The notes under the pieces were generated by a model. It was not told where the DNA came from and did no database searches. It saw only the letters and a program-made list of their open reading frames with translations. From NCBI RefSeq assembly GCF_030272615.1, contig NC_081411.1:210621744-210685743 (forward strand): a stretch of DNA of 64,000 bases, read 5' to 3'. The translations under genes and the position numbers were made by a program. Positions 1 through 10,413 of the stretch are shown here, in pieces. Origin of the DNA: Cryptomeria japonica. Taxonomy: Eukaryota; Streptophyta; Pinopsida; Cupressales; Cupressaceae. Within the stretch, counting starts at the first letter, position 1. Every line of letters begins with the position of its first letter.

Positions 1-93
1 TCTTTCTCACGAAGAAGTTTACTTTCTTGAGAGTGCATATCGAAGAGCCCGCTCTTTCTGAGGCAGAAGTTTTGTGAACAATGAAATGGAAGG

Positions 94-261
94 ATGAAGA
101 TGATATGGAAGATGCTGCCGCACAGATTTTGGGATCGCCGAATAAATTGTGAGGATGTGTGTGCCATATGCCTCGATCCTTTGAAAAAGTGTTTTGGGGA
201 GCTGAAACAATTGCCATGTAAAAACTCTATTTTCTATGGAAAAAGTGAAGACAAAATCTAG
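94..261 (+). pseudogene. RING-H2 finger gene fragment (first half of the domain)
   Basis: A 55-codon frame contains the first half of a RING-H2 finger: residues around CEDVCAICLDP give the first Cys-x2-Cys pair, and KQLPCKN gives the third Cys just before the expected His. The second half (His-x2-Cys ... Cys-Pro-x-Cys) is missing, because the frame runs into TAG at 259. RING-H2 proteins usually act as E3 ubiquitin ligases that bind zinc and recruit an E2 enzyme. No promoter or flanking exon is visible. Related fragments occur at 19675 and 44034, so this looks like a dispersed gene fragment and not a working gene. An exon of a gene lying mainly to the left of the window cannot be excluded. Confidence 0.55.
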
Positions 262-704
262 ATCCACATGTCTTCAAAAGATTGATGACAGAAATTTAAA
301 CTGTTTAGAATCAAGGATTCATACTATAAAGCATTTAAAGTTAACCATAAGTCTTCCATTATCTGCAAAAGTATTAAAGTCATATTTAAACCTGAAACAT
401 TTTTGACATTTTAGCAGTGAATTTATCTGAATTTTAATTTCATCCAGCAAATTAAAAGAACAAATTTCTACAATGCCAGCTTCCCAGAAAATTTAAAAGA
501 AAAAAACTATTTCTACAAAACCTGGTAAAAACCACTTATGCAGTTAATAAACGCCTCCAAATTTTAATAAACTATTATTTAAATCTTCTAAAAAAATATA
601 TTTTTATTAAATTCAGATATTACTTTACTTGTATTACATGTGAAAGACGTTAAAGCAGAAATAAAAAATGAAGTGAATCTTATTGTACCAATAAACCCTT
701 TCTG
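262..704. other. AT-rich non-coding stretch
   Basis: No gene, RNA gene or clear repeat is visible. The stretch is AT-rich with short A and T runs. Confidence 0.5.
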
Positions 705-882
705 CTGTCAGACAAACACGGGCATAACAACGGAAACGGAAATGGTCCGACTAAACGGAAACGGAATTTAAAGGTGGGTCCACATAAAACAGTATATGTA
801 GGCCCCGCTAAAAAATTTTTGTTTCCGTTCGTTTCCGTTTGCTTTATCTATTTCCGTTTCCATCTCTCAGGGCCTGTCAGAC
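705..882. mobile_element. MITE-like hairpin insertion flanked by 9-bp direct repeats
   Basis: The 9-mer CTGTCAGAC occurs at 705-713 and again at 874-882. The 160 bp between them is partly self-complementary: GGAAACGGAAAT near the left end matches ATTTCCGTTTCC near the right end, with further CGGAAA/TTCCG units inside. A small non-coding insertion with inverted arms and a 9-bp direct repeat fits a Mutator-like MITE. The CGGAAAC-rich arms also resemble non-autonomous hAT elements, which make 8-bp duplications. The outermost bases do not pair well, so the family is undecided. Confidence 0.45.
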
Positions 883-1068
883 TCGGGAAAAACAACTATG
901 GCACAGCTTAAAACCTTCCATCCTGTAATAATTTTTTAACACTATTTACCACATGTCCATGTCCTCTTTCGCATAAAACAGGTTTTACATTTTAACTCGA
1001 AATTATATACAAGCAATTACACATGAAAAAAATTATATTATTTTAAACAATAAAAATATGCCAGTTGT

Positions 1069-1469
1069 TTATATCAATTATGTTTAAAAATTTATTGACA
1101 CACCTTTAAAAATAAAAGAATAAAATAATGTTATAATGTATTATTAATTGTAATTCATTTGAATTTAGTTTTTGATAAATTAATCGTATTAATTATTTTT
1201 ATTAAATTTTAATTGCTATCATTATTTTTCACATAATAATTAATATCAAATAATACATTATTTATTTATTAATTTCAATAAACAATGATATTAATATTAT
1301 TTATATCAATTATCTTTAAAAATTTATTGACACATCTTTAAAAATAAAAGAATAAAATAATGTTATAATGTATTATTAAGTGTAGTTCATTTAAATTTAG
1401 GTTTTGATAAATTAATTGTATTAATTATTTTTATTAAATTTTAATTGCTATCATTATTTTTCACATAAT
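1069..1469. repeat. 232-bp tandem repeat, second unit cut by LINE-1
   Basis: The sequence starting TATATCAATTATGTTTAAAA at 1069 recurs from about 1301 with a fixed offset of 232 bp and only scattered substitutions. The second unit stops at about 1469 where LINE-1 begins. Its continuation (AATATCAAATAATA ... AACAATGATATTAATATT) reappears at about 8155 on the far side of the LINE. The LINE therefore inserted into the second repeat unit. Confidence 0.75.
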
Positions 1470-1631
1470 AAATTTTATATATATATATATATGTTAAGAG
1501 CTATCAGTACGGGGATAGCACCCTTGTATTGCATAAAAGGAACTATTACACGATACAAAAACTGCTATCTGCAGTGGGTACGACTACCTATTGGACGACA
1601 AACACAGACAGGGCATACTTGGTTATGCCTC

Positions 1632-2640
1632 TTACTGATCCCCATTGAGGGTTTGCATGATCACCCCAGCATATTCTCCAATGCTGATTACACTGGCCAT
1701 GTTCCCGTTCTGCACAGCGCACCTAGACACCTCCCACACATTTTCCCCAAATGTTCTCATCAGCTCTTTTAACTCTTCCCTTTTGACACGTCTACGCTCT
1801 GCCTGACTTATCTCACTAGCATCTGATTCATTGCCCTCCTCATTTTCACTCTCCTCTTCTTCTTCTTCTTCAGAGTCTGATGGCAAGAAGTAGCTCGGCT
1901 AGAAATAAGTCTTGAGAATGCTAATCCATTCATTTTCTGGTAGACTTAGGATGGAATCTGCAATGCTGTTACCGTTGACTGGCTTGACAAAACCACTCAG
2001 GATCTCCACTGCTCTTTCCCTGCACTCAATGATGTCGACCAATGGCATGAGCATGACTTCATAAACCGTGGCATCGCACCACTGACGATCAAAGTTAAGT
2101 GTGATCCCCACGAGTCCTTTGATCGCATCATAAACATAGGCCTCGGTGACAAATAAACTGCGAAGCTACACATCTAATGTTTCTTCACAGTTCATGCACC
2201 CAATGTTACCAAAGTAGGCCATAGGTCTCAGTCCTGCTCGGGCACTATCCAAAATGTGGACTCCTTCAAAGTGCCTTACTAACCATGCATTTGGCTCTTG
2301 CAAAGGTAAATAAAAAGACTTACAAACTCTAGAAGATTCTTATAGCCTAATCTAGATCCCACAGTTTGCAAGAATCTGCCATTCCATCAGATCTGCCTAT
2401 CCTCTATAAATCAGACCGCCATCGCTACATCTTTCAAGGGGTTGGCCTGTTCTCGATTCAATAATTCTATCATCTGTCCTTCAACCGTAGGCCTAGTTCA
2501 AGGGTCATCATCCTACTCCGTCGCATTTCTTTATCGATAGGTCTTTTCTGCACAAGTCCGTAATCTCTGAACTTAGTATCTTGGGATCAACTAACACTTC
2601 TGCAGCATGTGAATTGACTCCTAAATTTGCTAATAGATCT
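1632..2640 (-). pseudogene. In-frame extension of LINE-1 ORF2 beyond RNase H, with acidic tail
   Basis: After the RNase H C-terminal motif (HREGNQVADLLANLGV) the same reading frame carries on for roughly 335 more codons to TGA-type stops near 1632. It is interrupted only by single in-frame stops (for example TAG at 1899-1901). The predicted segment has ordinary residue composition, including a stretch around LVRHFEGVHILDSARAGL. It then has a run of Glu/Asp/Ser (about 1790-1880) and a basic segment with RRRVKREELKELMRTF. I do not recognise a domain family. Plant LINE ORF2 proteins normally end shortly after RNase H, so this is either a true C-terminal domain or an overlapping third ORF that happens to share the frame. 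Confidence 0.55.
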
Positions 2641-5600
2641 GCTACTTGATTTCCCTCCCTATGAATATCTGATATTTAATATGGCTTAATTTCTTAGAGT
2701 AAGAACCGAATGCGAGGTAGCCATTTAGCTAGTTTCCAATTGAGTAACCTACCGGTAGTCACCCCATTTATAATTATCTGAGAATCTCCTTCAATTTGTA
2801 CATTAGTTAAACCTTTCTCTTTGCAGAGAACAAGTCCAGCCTCAAGGGCTCTTATTTCTTCTTCATTGTCGGTAGCGCAGCCAATATGGCCATATGTACC
2901 ACTCACCATATTTCCTTCCTCATTTCGAATGACTGCTCCAAAACTGGCCTGTCCCGGGTTACCTCTGTAGGCCCCATCAAAGTTAAGTTTTACCCAATTG
3001 CTATGCGGCTTCTCCCATCTGACCTCCTTCCCATTGATTCTTTTCTTGGGATGGTGGAATAAAGAATTTTTGAAGGACCAATTCCTTTCCATTTCCATGT
3101 CCCAATCATTGAATTTGAATTTTTTGACATTTTGTGATGTACCACAAATGACTTCTTCTATGCCTATCTTAAGATTGTCCATGATTATTTCTACTGGCTT
3201 GGCTGATTATTTGAATATTCATTTATTTATCTCTTTCCAGATATACCAAACAATCATTGTTGCACCAATCAACCATAGGATGCCCCATTTTGACTGACTA
3301 GATCTAGGCCATGCAATAAGGAAGTCTTTTAGAGTCATACTTCTAGTTGTAAATAGGCTAACCATTCCAAGGAACCAATCCCAACACCTCTAAGAAAACT
3401 TGCAATTGAAGAGTAGATGATCCACTGTTTCTTCCCCATTGTTGCATAACATGCACTAGCTTGGCCCTTGTATACCTATTGTTTTTAGCCTATCACCTGT
3501 GAGTATCCTCCCATTCACCGCAACCCATAGGAATGCCCCTGCCTTGGGCAGTACCCATTTGTTCTAGCACAACTTACTGGGCTAGTCCGGATTGAGGATT
3601 TTGTGCCTTTGGATTTTATCCCCCAGCCTAACACTGTACTCCCCTAACTTTGTTGCACACCAGAATAAGCTGCCTTCTTCATCTGATGCTAATATTGATC
3701 TGTTGTTAAGTAATTCTTTGAGTTTTTGGCACATTTGCGTACTGCCAATAGTTACCCTTTTCCAGGTCGTCATACCATGAGGCTCAGTACTCTCAAAATA
3801 GTTGGCAACTTGCATGCCAATAGTGGATTTGATAGTGTTGAACCAATCCTGATCTTCAAAGCACTCTGATAGCAGTAACTCCCCATCCCATGAGTCCCAC
3901 CAGAACTTGGCCCTATTACCATTGCCAATCTTCCAAGAAATGTGGTTCATTAATATGCCCCTACTGTCCCAAAGAAAATTCCAAGTGGGAGAGCCCCTGT
4001 CTGTGTCTATAATTGTGAAGATACGATCAGAATTGTTTGAGTCCAAATACTTTTTCTGAAAGATCCTGCACCATAATTTATTGGGGCTTTTGTACATCTT
4101 CCAAGACAGCTTCACTCCAAGTGCCAAGTTTTGCATACTCATTTTTCTCAACCCTGCACCTCCATCCTCTTTCCGCATGCACATTGTATCCTAGTTAATC
4201 AAAGGTATCTTCTTATGATCCTTAGCACCATCCCAAATAATTTTTTTTAAAAACCTATTTAATTTCTCTCTAGCCAAACTGGGCATTTGAAAGCATTGCA
4301 TACTATAGATTGGAATTGCTGATAGCACGAATTTAATCATTAATAATCGTCTAGCTTGAGTAAGCCATCTATTCTTCCATTTCTCCAATTTAATCTTATA
4401 AGAATTAAGTACATCCTCCCAAATATGTGATTTCCTACAACCCATGTTAATTCTGATCCCAAGATATTTGAGGGGCAGATCAACAATTTTTAAGCCAAGC
4501 AAGTGCGAAATGCAGTTCTGTAACAATTTTTCTGTGTTAAAAAAGAAAATTTGTGACTTATCCATATTCATTAACTGACCTGACAGATTCAAATATTCCT
4601 CTAATACCTCTCTAATTCCTTTGGCTTCTTTCATTATTGCTTCACCAAACAAGATAGTGTCATCCGCAAATTGAGAATGGGTAATGGGCTCTATCGATCT
4701 ATGAACTTGTATACCTTTCCAATGATAGACAGATTGCTTGGTTTTGATTAAATTGCTAAGGACTTCTGCCATGAGAACAAAGAGGGCCAGAGATAAAGGT
4801 TCCCCTTGCCTCAATCCATTGGTAGCTTTAAAGAAGCCACAAACTGCACCATTGACAAGCATCGAAAAGCTAACCGTCAAGATGCAAAAACTAACACAAT
4901 CTATCCATTCCTTTGGAAAACCACAACAGCCAAGAACCTTAATCAAGAATTTCCAAACTACCTTATCATAAGCTTTTGTAACATCAAGCTTAATGATCAT
5001 ACCTTTTGATTTCTCTTTATGGATGGAGTGCATGACTTCGGAAACTAAAATAATGTTGTCCGCTAACTCTCTTCCGGGGGTAAACCCATTCTGATTTTCT
5101 GAGATGAGGTGAGGTAAGAGCTTCTTCAGTCTATTGGCCATTGCTTTTGAGATGATTTTGTATATGGTATTGCATAATGATATGGGCCTAAGATCGTGCA
5201 TTGAAGTGCAATCCTATTTTTTGGGAATTAAAGCAATGACTATTATTCATCTCTCTTACAAACTTCCCTCTTTTCCTGAATTCTTCTACAACCAACTAGA
5301 TATCATATCCTAGAAAGTCCCAACACTTCTGATAAAACTCAGCTGTCATATCATTCGATCCTGGTGCCTTGTGAGGATGGAGCTCAAAAGTGGCCCTTTT
5401 GACTTCTTCTAGGGAGTATGGTTCACAAAGTATTTTAGCCTCCTCCACACTTACCAACTTGTGCATAAGATTAGGGAGCCCGTTATCCGGCATATCTCCG
5501 ACCTGACAAAAATTGCCTAGTAATTTAACAAAATAGTTGAGTGCCACATGCTCTAACTCAGCCTCAGTGCTTCTCAAAATACCTCCACCATCCAAGATAG

Positions 5601-6750
5601 CAGTAATTTTATTTTTGTTTCTTCTGACTTTTGAAGTTGCATGGAAAAATTTTGTATTACAATCTCCCTCAGCAACCCATAATGCTCTTGATTTATCTCG
5701 CCAATATACTTCTTCTCTGTTTAGAAGTTCTGCATACTATGCCTTAAGGAGTTTTTCCTTCAAGTAGTCTTCCCTGACCATCCCTACTAGCATGACTCAA
5801 TTGTTGATTTCTTCCAATTCTTCCTCTATTCGATTTTTTTCAGAGAATATATTCTTGAATGAGGATTTGTTCCAGAGTTTTATATTGTTTTTGATATATT
5901 GAATTCTCTTTACAAAATAGAAGCTAGGGGAGCCCAAAAAAGAGTTTCTTTCCAGCCACCATGTTTTGAGTAAATCAATGAATTTAGGGTCCCTCCACCA
6001 CATACTCTAAAATTTGAAGTAATTTTTGTTCTTATCAACTTCATGATTAATTGACAAAGTAATCGGGAGATGATCCGATCTAGCTTGCGGGATGATTTTA
6101 GTGTCAATGGAGAAGCTACCATTAATCCACCATTCCCCCACAAAAAAGTGATCTAATCTTTTAGAAATTTATGAAAATTTAAGCCTTCTATTGGTCCAGG
6201 TGAACTTACCATTCTTCGAAATAACATCCACCACTTGACAGTTCAAAATGAACTCTCTGAAGTCTTCCATTACTCTAGTGCTCTTCCTCAACCCTCCTTC
6301 CTTGTCATTGATATCTAAAATTGCATTGAAGTCCCCAGCCAAGATTACCTTATGCATTTCTAATAACTGCAATTGCTCATATATCTCTGTCCATAATCTT
6401 AGCTTTTCATCTGTCTTAATCGGCCCATATGTATTAAACAGAGGAAAGCCAAAACCTCCTAGTTTCTACATAATGTTGCATGCCATCCAAAACTCGTTGG
6501 ACTCTAATGGGATCACCTCAATAACCTTTGAGTTTCACAAAATTCCAAGACCTCTAGCAGATCCTCTAGCATCTTGAAATAGTCCTTCCCATTTATTGCA
6601 AAATTTTATGAATTCGGCCACCTTATGACCATTCAATTTAGTTTCCTGAAGTAAGATCATCTCAAACTCTATCTTGGCCAAAGATCTTTTGACCAAGCAT
6701 CTTTTGTCAGGGGTTGTTAAGCCCCTAACATTCCAAGATGAGATTTTCAT
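2610..6750 (-). pseudogene. LINE-1 ORF2: endonuclease, reverse transcriptase, zf-RVT, RNase H
   Basis: The start at 6750 gives MKISSWNVRGL, the usual N-terminus of L1 endonucleases, followed by LLQETK, AGDFNA, FTWTNRR and RSDHLP (6750-6050). The RT (5201-4191) is open for 336 codons with KLDVTKAYDKV, NGLRQGEPLS and the catalytic SQFADDTILF. A thumb region and a zf-RVT with CMLCNN ... DHLLFNC (about 3420-3480) follow. RNase H (3182-2610) shows LNFDGAYRGNPG, DNEEEIRALEAG and GDSQIIING. The protein would nick target DNA and prime reverse transcription of the LINE RNA. Breaks include a frameshift near 5250, stops in the endonuclease and two TAA codons in RNase H, so this copy is inactive although unusually well preserved. 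Confidence 0.88.
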
Positions 6751-6842
6751 TTCTGTCCAAGGGAGGGGCTGCCTCCCTTGGAATTCTTCATGTATTCCAG
6801 AACGCTAACGATACCTTTCTCTGATGCTTTTTCTTCTCTGAT

Positions 6843-8146
6843 CTATTTATGGCTTTTCCTACCTTTAACCCCTTTTTCTCTGCCCAGGAGGGTATTAGCT
6901 AATTGACTAATGCATCTAGGGCCTAGGCTATCCAAGACATCATCTTCACCCTCCCAGTCTGAACTACTCCCTTCAGTATCGCTTGTGCATTCTTCGGCAA
7001 TGTTTACAACCTGAGAGCCTAGCATAGGAGAGAAAATTTGGCTTGGTATAGCCGCTCCTTCAACATTATTGATTTTTGATTCCATCTGATAGGGTTGAGG
7101 GTTAGGATCAAGAAGCATCCTAGCGTTAGGCAATGATTTTATCTCAGGAGACTTCTATCTCTGCTCATTTACTTTCTTTAACCATATTGCCTTTTCCTTA
7201 TCTTCTTTCCTCTGCCTAGTATTATAAGCCCCATGCACAAAAATTTTGCAAGTTTTGGTTTGATGGGTTTTACTTCCACATCTTTGGCACACATAAATTT
7301 CTTTCTCAATTTCAATGCCCCGTTTCCATATTCCATTGGCCATTCTAAGATTTATAAGGGAAGGAATCTGTTTGGCCGCTGCAATTTTCATCCTAGCATA
7401 TATATATGAATCATTTTCAATGATTTCTTCATCAATCTCTAGAATGGTACCGAGCGTTTGCCCAATTTTCTCAAGGCATGAGTCCCCCCAATATTCGATT
7501 GGGAGATTATACAGTTTGATCCATACCAGAGTTTCATAGACTGTGAATTTCAGCGGGTTAAAATCAGGTGTCCACGACTGGATGTAGAGTGGCAAATTAT
7601 CAAAAATAAAATAAAATTCGAACTTAGAATTTGATCCCTTATTCCTTTCTTTTTGAAGATTGCCACAAATAAGCCTTTTGGTAGAAATTTCACCACAACT
7701 TGACTACCCCAATTGTCTTTTACCCATGGGTTAATGTTTCACCTAGATTTCTTCAGCCCAATGATTCTAGCAATAACTGTGAGATCTTCCCAAATACCTT
7801 TGTCATCAATAACTTCCTCTGTTAAATCAATCTCAACCCGTCTCACCGAGTTGCTTCCTTCCATGGTGTTCTGATTTGGGTCATCATCCTTCTCCTCTGA
7901 GATTTCATCGTTATTGCAACATGTGTGTTTTGGTCCCTGATTATTCCATTCATCCTCCAAAATTTGCCTCTTAGTTTGTCTGTCTGCTAGTTGTTTCTTT
8001 TCATCTCCCTTAACCTTGCCATGTATGCGGTCATAAGCCTGTTGCTGAATATTGTCCCCAACCGAATGACTCCTGAATACTTCCCTCTGTGATTCGCAAT
8101 TTGTCCTCTGCCTTTCGCGCTCGCCCTGCTCTACCTCGCTCACCAT
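6843..8146 (-). pseudogene. LINE-1 ORF1: RNA-binding protein with CCHC zinc knuckle
   Basis: Two adjoining frames make up ORF1. The first (8146-7739) is charged and ends at a stop, followed by continued similarity to the next frame after a shift near 7600-7740. The second (7595-7155) has the DUF4283-like plant LINE ORF1 region (TVYETLVWIKLYNLPIEYW) and a knuckle CQRCGSKTHQTKTC, matching C-x2-C-x4-H-x4-C. It is followed in a neighbouring frame by an acidic tail (7133-6843, TSDTEGSSSDWEGEDD). ORF1 proteins coat the LINE RNA and form the ribonucleoprotein that moves to the target. The 90-bp spacing to ORF2 at 6750 is normal. At least one frameshift makes it non-functional. Confidence 0.8.
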
Positions 8147-8150
8147 TTCT

Positions 8151-8553
8151 AATATAATATCAAATAATATATTATTATTTATTTATTTATTTTAATAAAC
8201 AATGATATTAATATTGTCAAATTTGATTTCAATTATATTAATTTATAATATTTTATTTAAAATATAAAAAAATCAAAGAAATATTGATAATCTAATTATT
8301 ACTATTTTTTAATATGTACAAGCATTTCATATCAAATTTTAAAATAAAAAAACTAATTTATAATTAATTATAAAATCCAAGTGATAATATTTAATATCAT
8401 ATTTTATTAAAATAAAAAAATTTAAAAATTAAATTAAATAATTTGATATTAACTATTAACTACATTGATCATAGTGAAAAATAATTATAATAATTGAAAT
8501 TTTATAATAAAAAAAATAATTTGATTAATTTATAAAAAAGTAGATTATAATAA
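8151..8553. other. AT-rich non-coding spacer between LINE-1 and LINE-2
   Basis: This is the continuation of the AT-rich repeat that starts at 1069, followed by more than 80 percent A+T sequence. No gene or structured RNA is visible. Confidence 0.6.
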
Positions 8554-8568
8554 ATTATAATTAATAAT
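8554..8568. repeat. Left target-site duplication of LINE-2
   Basis: ATTATAATTAATAAT lies immediately before the LINE and again at 19251-19265, directly after its A-rich tail. The 15-bp length fits L1-type insertion. Low complexity lowers the weight of the match, but its exact position at both ends supports it. Confidence 0.65.
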
Positions 8569-8607
8569 TATAAATTATTATCTTCCATATCTCTTGTTTA
8601 GAGAGCG

Positions 8608-10413
8608 ATGGCAAATGGAAGCTCTTGGCATGGTTTCAGAAGACATGAAGGCTTTTGTTACAGAGGTGGGTTAGATCAGAAATGGTCGTTGAATAGAAAT
8701 TGGAACCGTGGTAACTTCAGAGATGACCGATCAAGGTTTAGAAGACAATCTTGGCCATGGAAGGGTCCGAAGACCTCTCAAAAAAGAAGGCTATCAATGG
8801 GAGCAACCATGAAAAATAACAAGGAATGGAAAAAAGCAAGATTTGATGGCTATGTCGCTTTAAACAACAGGCAATAGATAGATTTAAAATGGTGTAGGAG
8901 AAGTTTTTGGAGGCCAAAACCCTTGGCGGAAGATTTACAGTAGAGTTTTAGACATAGAGATTTCTAATGAGGAATGGAGTGAAAATATTAGATTTCTCAA
9001 TGAACATGCTCTTTTCTTGAAACGGGGGGGTGCATGGTTGTCTTTCTCTAAGATTAGAAAGTGGTGTGTTTCCATCTGGAGTGATGGGGTGGAGCTTAAA
9101 ACGTTAGAAAATGGCTTCCTTTTAGTTATGTGTCCCTCTTCTCAGGACATGAACTGGATTTTGGATAATGACCCCTTCGTTATGGATGGGAAAGGATTTA
9201 ATATCATCAAGTGGAAACCAAAATTTAACCTAAAGACATAGATCATCAATAGGGTTCCAATATGGCTTAAACTTCCAAGTCTACCTCAAGAATACAAGGA
9301 TATAGAAACCCTAAGGAGAATAGGTGAAAGTCTAGGGGTTTTTTAGAAAAGCAAAATAATTTATTGATTCTTTGAACCTCAGCATGAATTTGCGAATTTG
9401 CATAGAATTGAATCTGGTTCATAATATACCAGACACCCTATAAATTAAAAAATGATCGAGTATTTGCATTCAAAAGGTGGTGCTAGAAGATTTGATGGAG
9501 TCATGCCCAGACTGCAAATCCTTTGTTCACCCAAAAGGGGATTGCAAAATAGGGGATAAAGGGAATCTCAAAGAACATAATTTTTTGGCTGAGGAAATTA
9601 TAAGGCTATCAGAATCTAATGGTTGGGAACATCAGTTGGAATCTTTGGACTAGGGTGTCCTTCAGAACCACAAATAGGGAAGTGCATTAGAGCATGACAT
9701 AATCCATACAATAGGGTTTATGAAAGAGCTTATAGATGAAATGTTTTATTCAGAGTCCTCTACAATGGGTTTGGAGTCCTTTTTAGTTGTCCGCATGATA
9801 GAATCCCTGGTTGGGGAGACCAGCCATCAAGAAAATGATCCTTAAAGGAAGAATTCGGAGAAGCTTAAAGATAAGAACACCTGGGCTACTGAAGTTGGTT
9901 ATAGTGCTCCAGATAAAATCATAGAGGAGAAACATACTCGGGATGTTGATTACCTAAAACATGTTGATGATTATATATCAAACGAGATCCAATCTAACTA
10001 TAAAGGTGATGAAGAAGAGACAATATCCCCAGAGACTCAAGCAGAAGACATGGACAGGGGATTCACAAGAGATGATCAATTGCGGTCATAAATTCAAGAC
10101 AACAGGGCAACCTTACAAACACTTCCTAATGGTCAAGCACTAGAAGAAATGGTTTTCAAAGACATTCAAATTTATCCCATTCAAAATTTAGAGGCATCTT
10201 TTGAAGGATTTAAAGATAGTGGAGGGGATTTGATATCATCATATTCAGAGGGAGATTTATCTGATACCCCAGAGGGGGAGGATGAACTAGGTTTACTTTC
10301 CCTTGGAGGGGATCTAGAAAAGAGATGTCTGGAAATGACATTAGCTCAAAATGCTAAAGTGAAAGTCGGGGAAAAGAAGGAAAGAGGACCTAAATCCAAT
10401 AGAGTTAGATAGG
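8608..10413 (+). pseudogene. LINE-2 ORF1 (DUF4283-type, broken)
   Basis: The start at 8608 gives an Arg/Trp/Gly-rich basic N-terminus (MANGSSWHGFRRHEG) that suits nucleic-acid binding. A DUF4283-like stretch at 9017-9240 contains LENGFLLVMCPSSQDMNWIL and FNIIKWKPKF, the usual plant LINE ORF1 signature. An acidic C-terminal part (10149-10412, EGDLSDTPEGEDELG) follows. Multiple stops and shifts lie between 9240 and 10140. The expected zinc knuckle survives only as CPDCKSFVHPKGDC near 9512-9552, in a shifted frame. Role: RNA chaperone of the LINE particle. It cannot make a complete protein. Confidence 0.7.

Larger units (their letters stand above)
1480..8150 (-). mobile_element. LINE-1: nearly full-length L1-type LINE with RNase H
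   Basis: In minus-strand order the element has ORF1 (nucleic-acid binding, CCHC knuckle), AP endonuclease, reverse transcriptase, zf-RVT, RNase H and a further coding segment. This is the plant L1 architecture with an acquired RNase H. Its 5' end is just right of 8146, where ORF1 starts. Its 3' end lies near 1480-1490 beside a TA-rich tract and lacks an obvious poly(A). The host AT-rich repeat resumes on both sides, which fixes the boundaries to within about 20 bp. I could not define a clean target-site duplication. The RT frame is long and open, so this copy is younger or better preserved than LINE-2. Confidence 0.85.

Noticed and set aside
1491-1772. A 93-codon plus-strand frame
   Set aside because: It lies antisense to the LINE-1 3' coding segment, whose frame and composition fit better.
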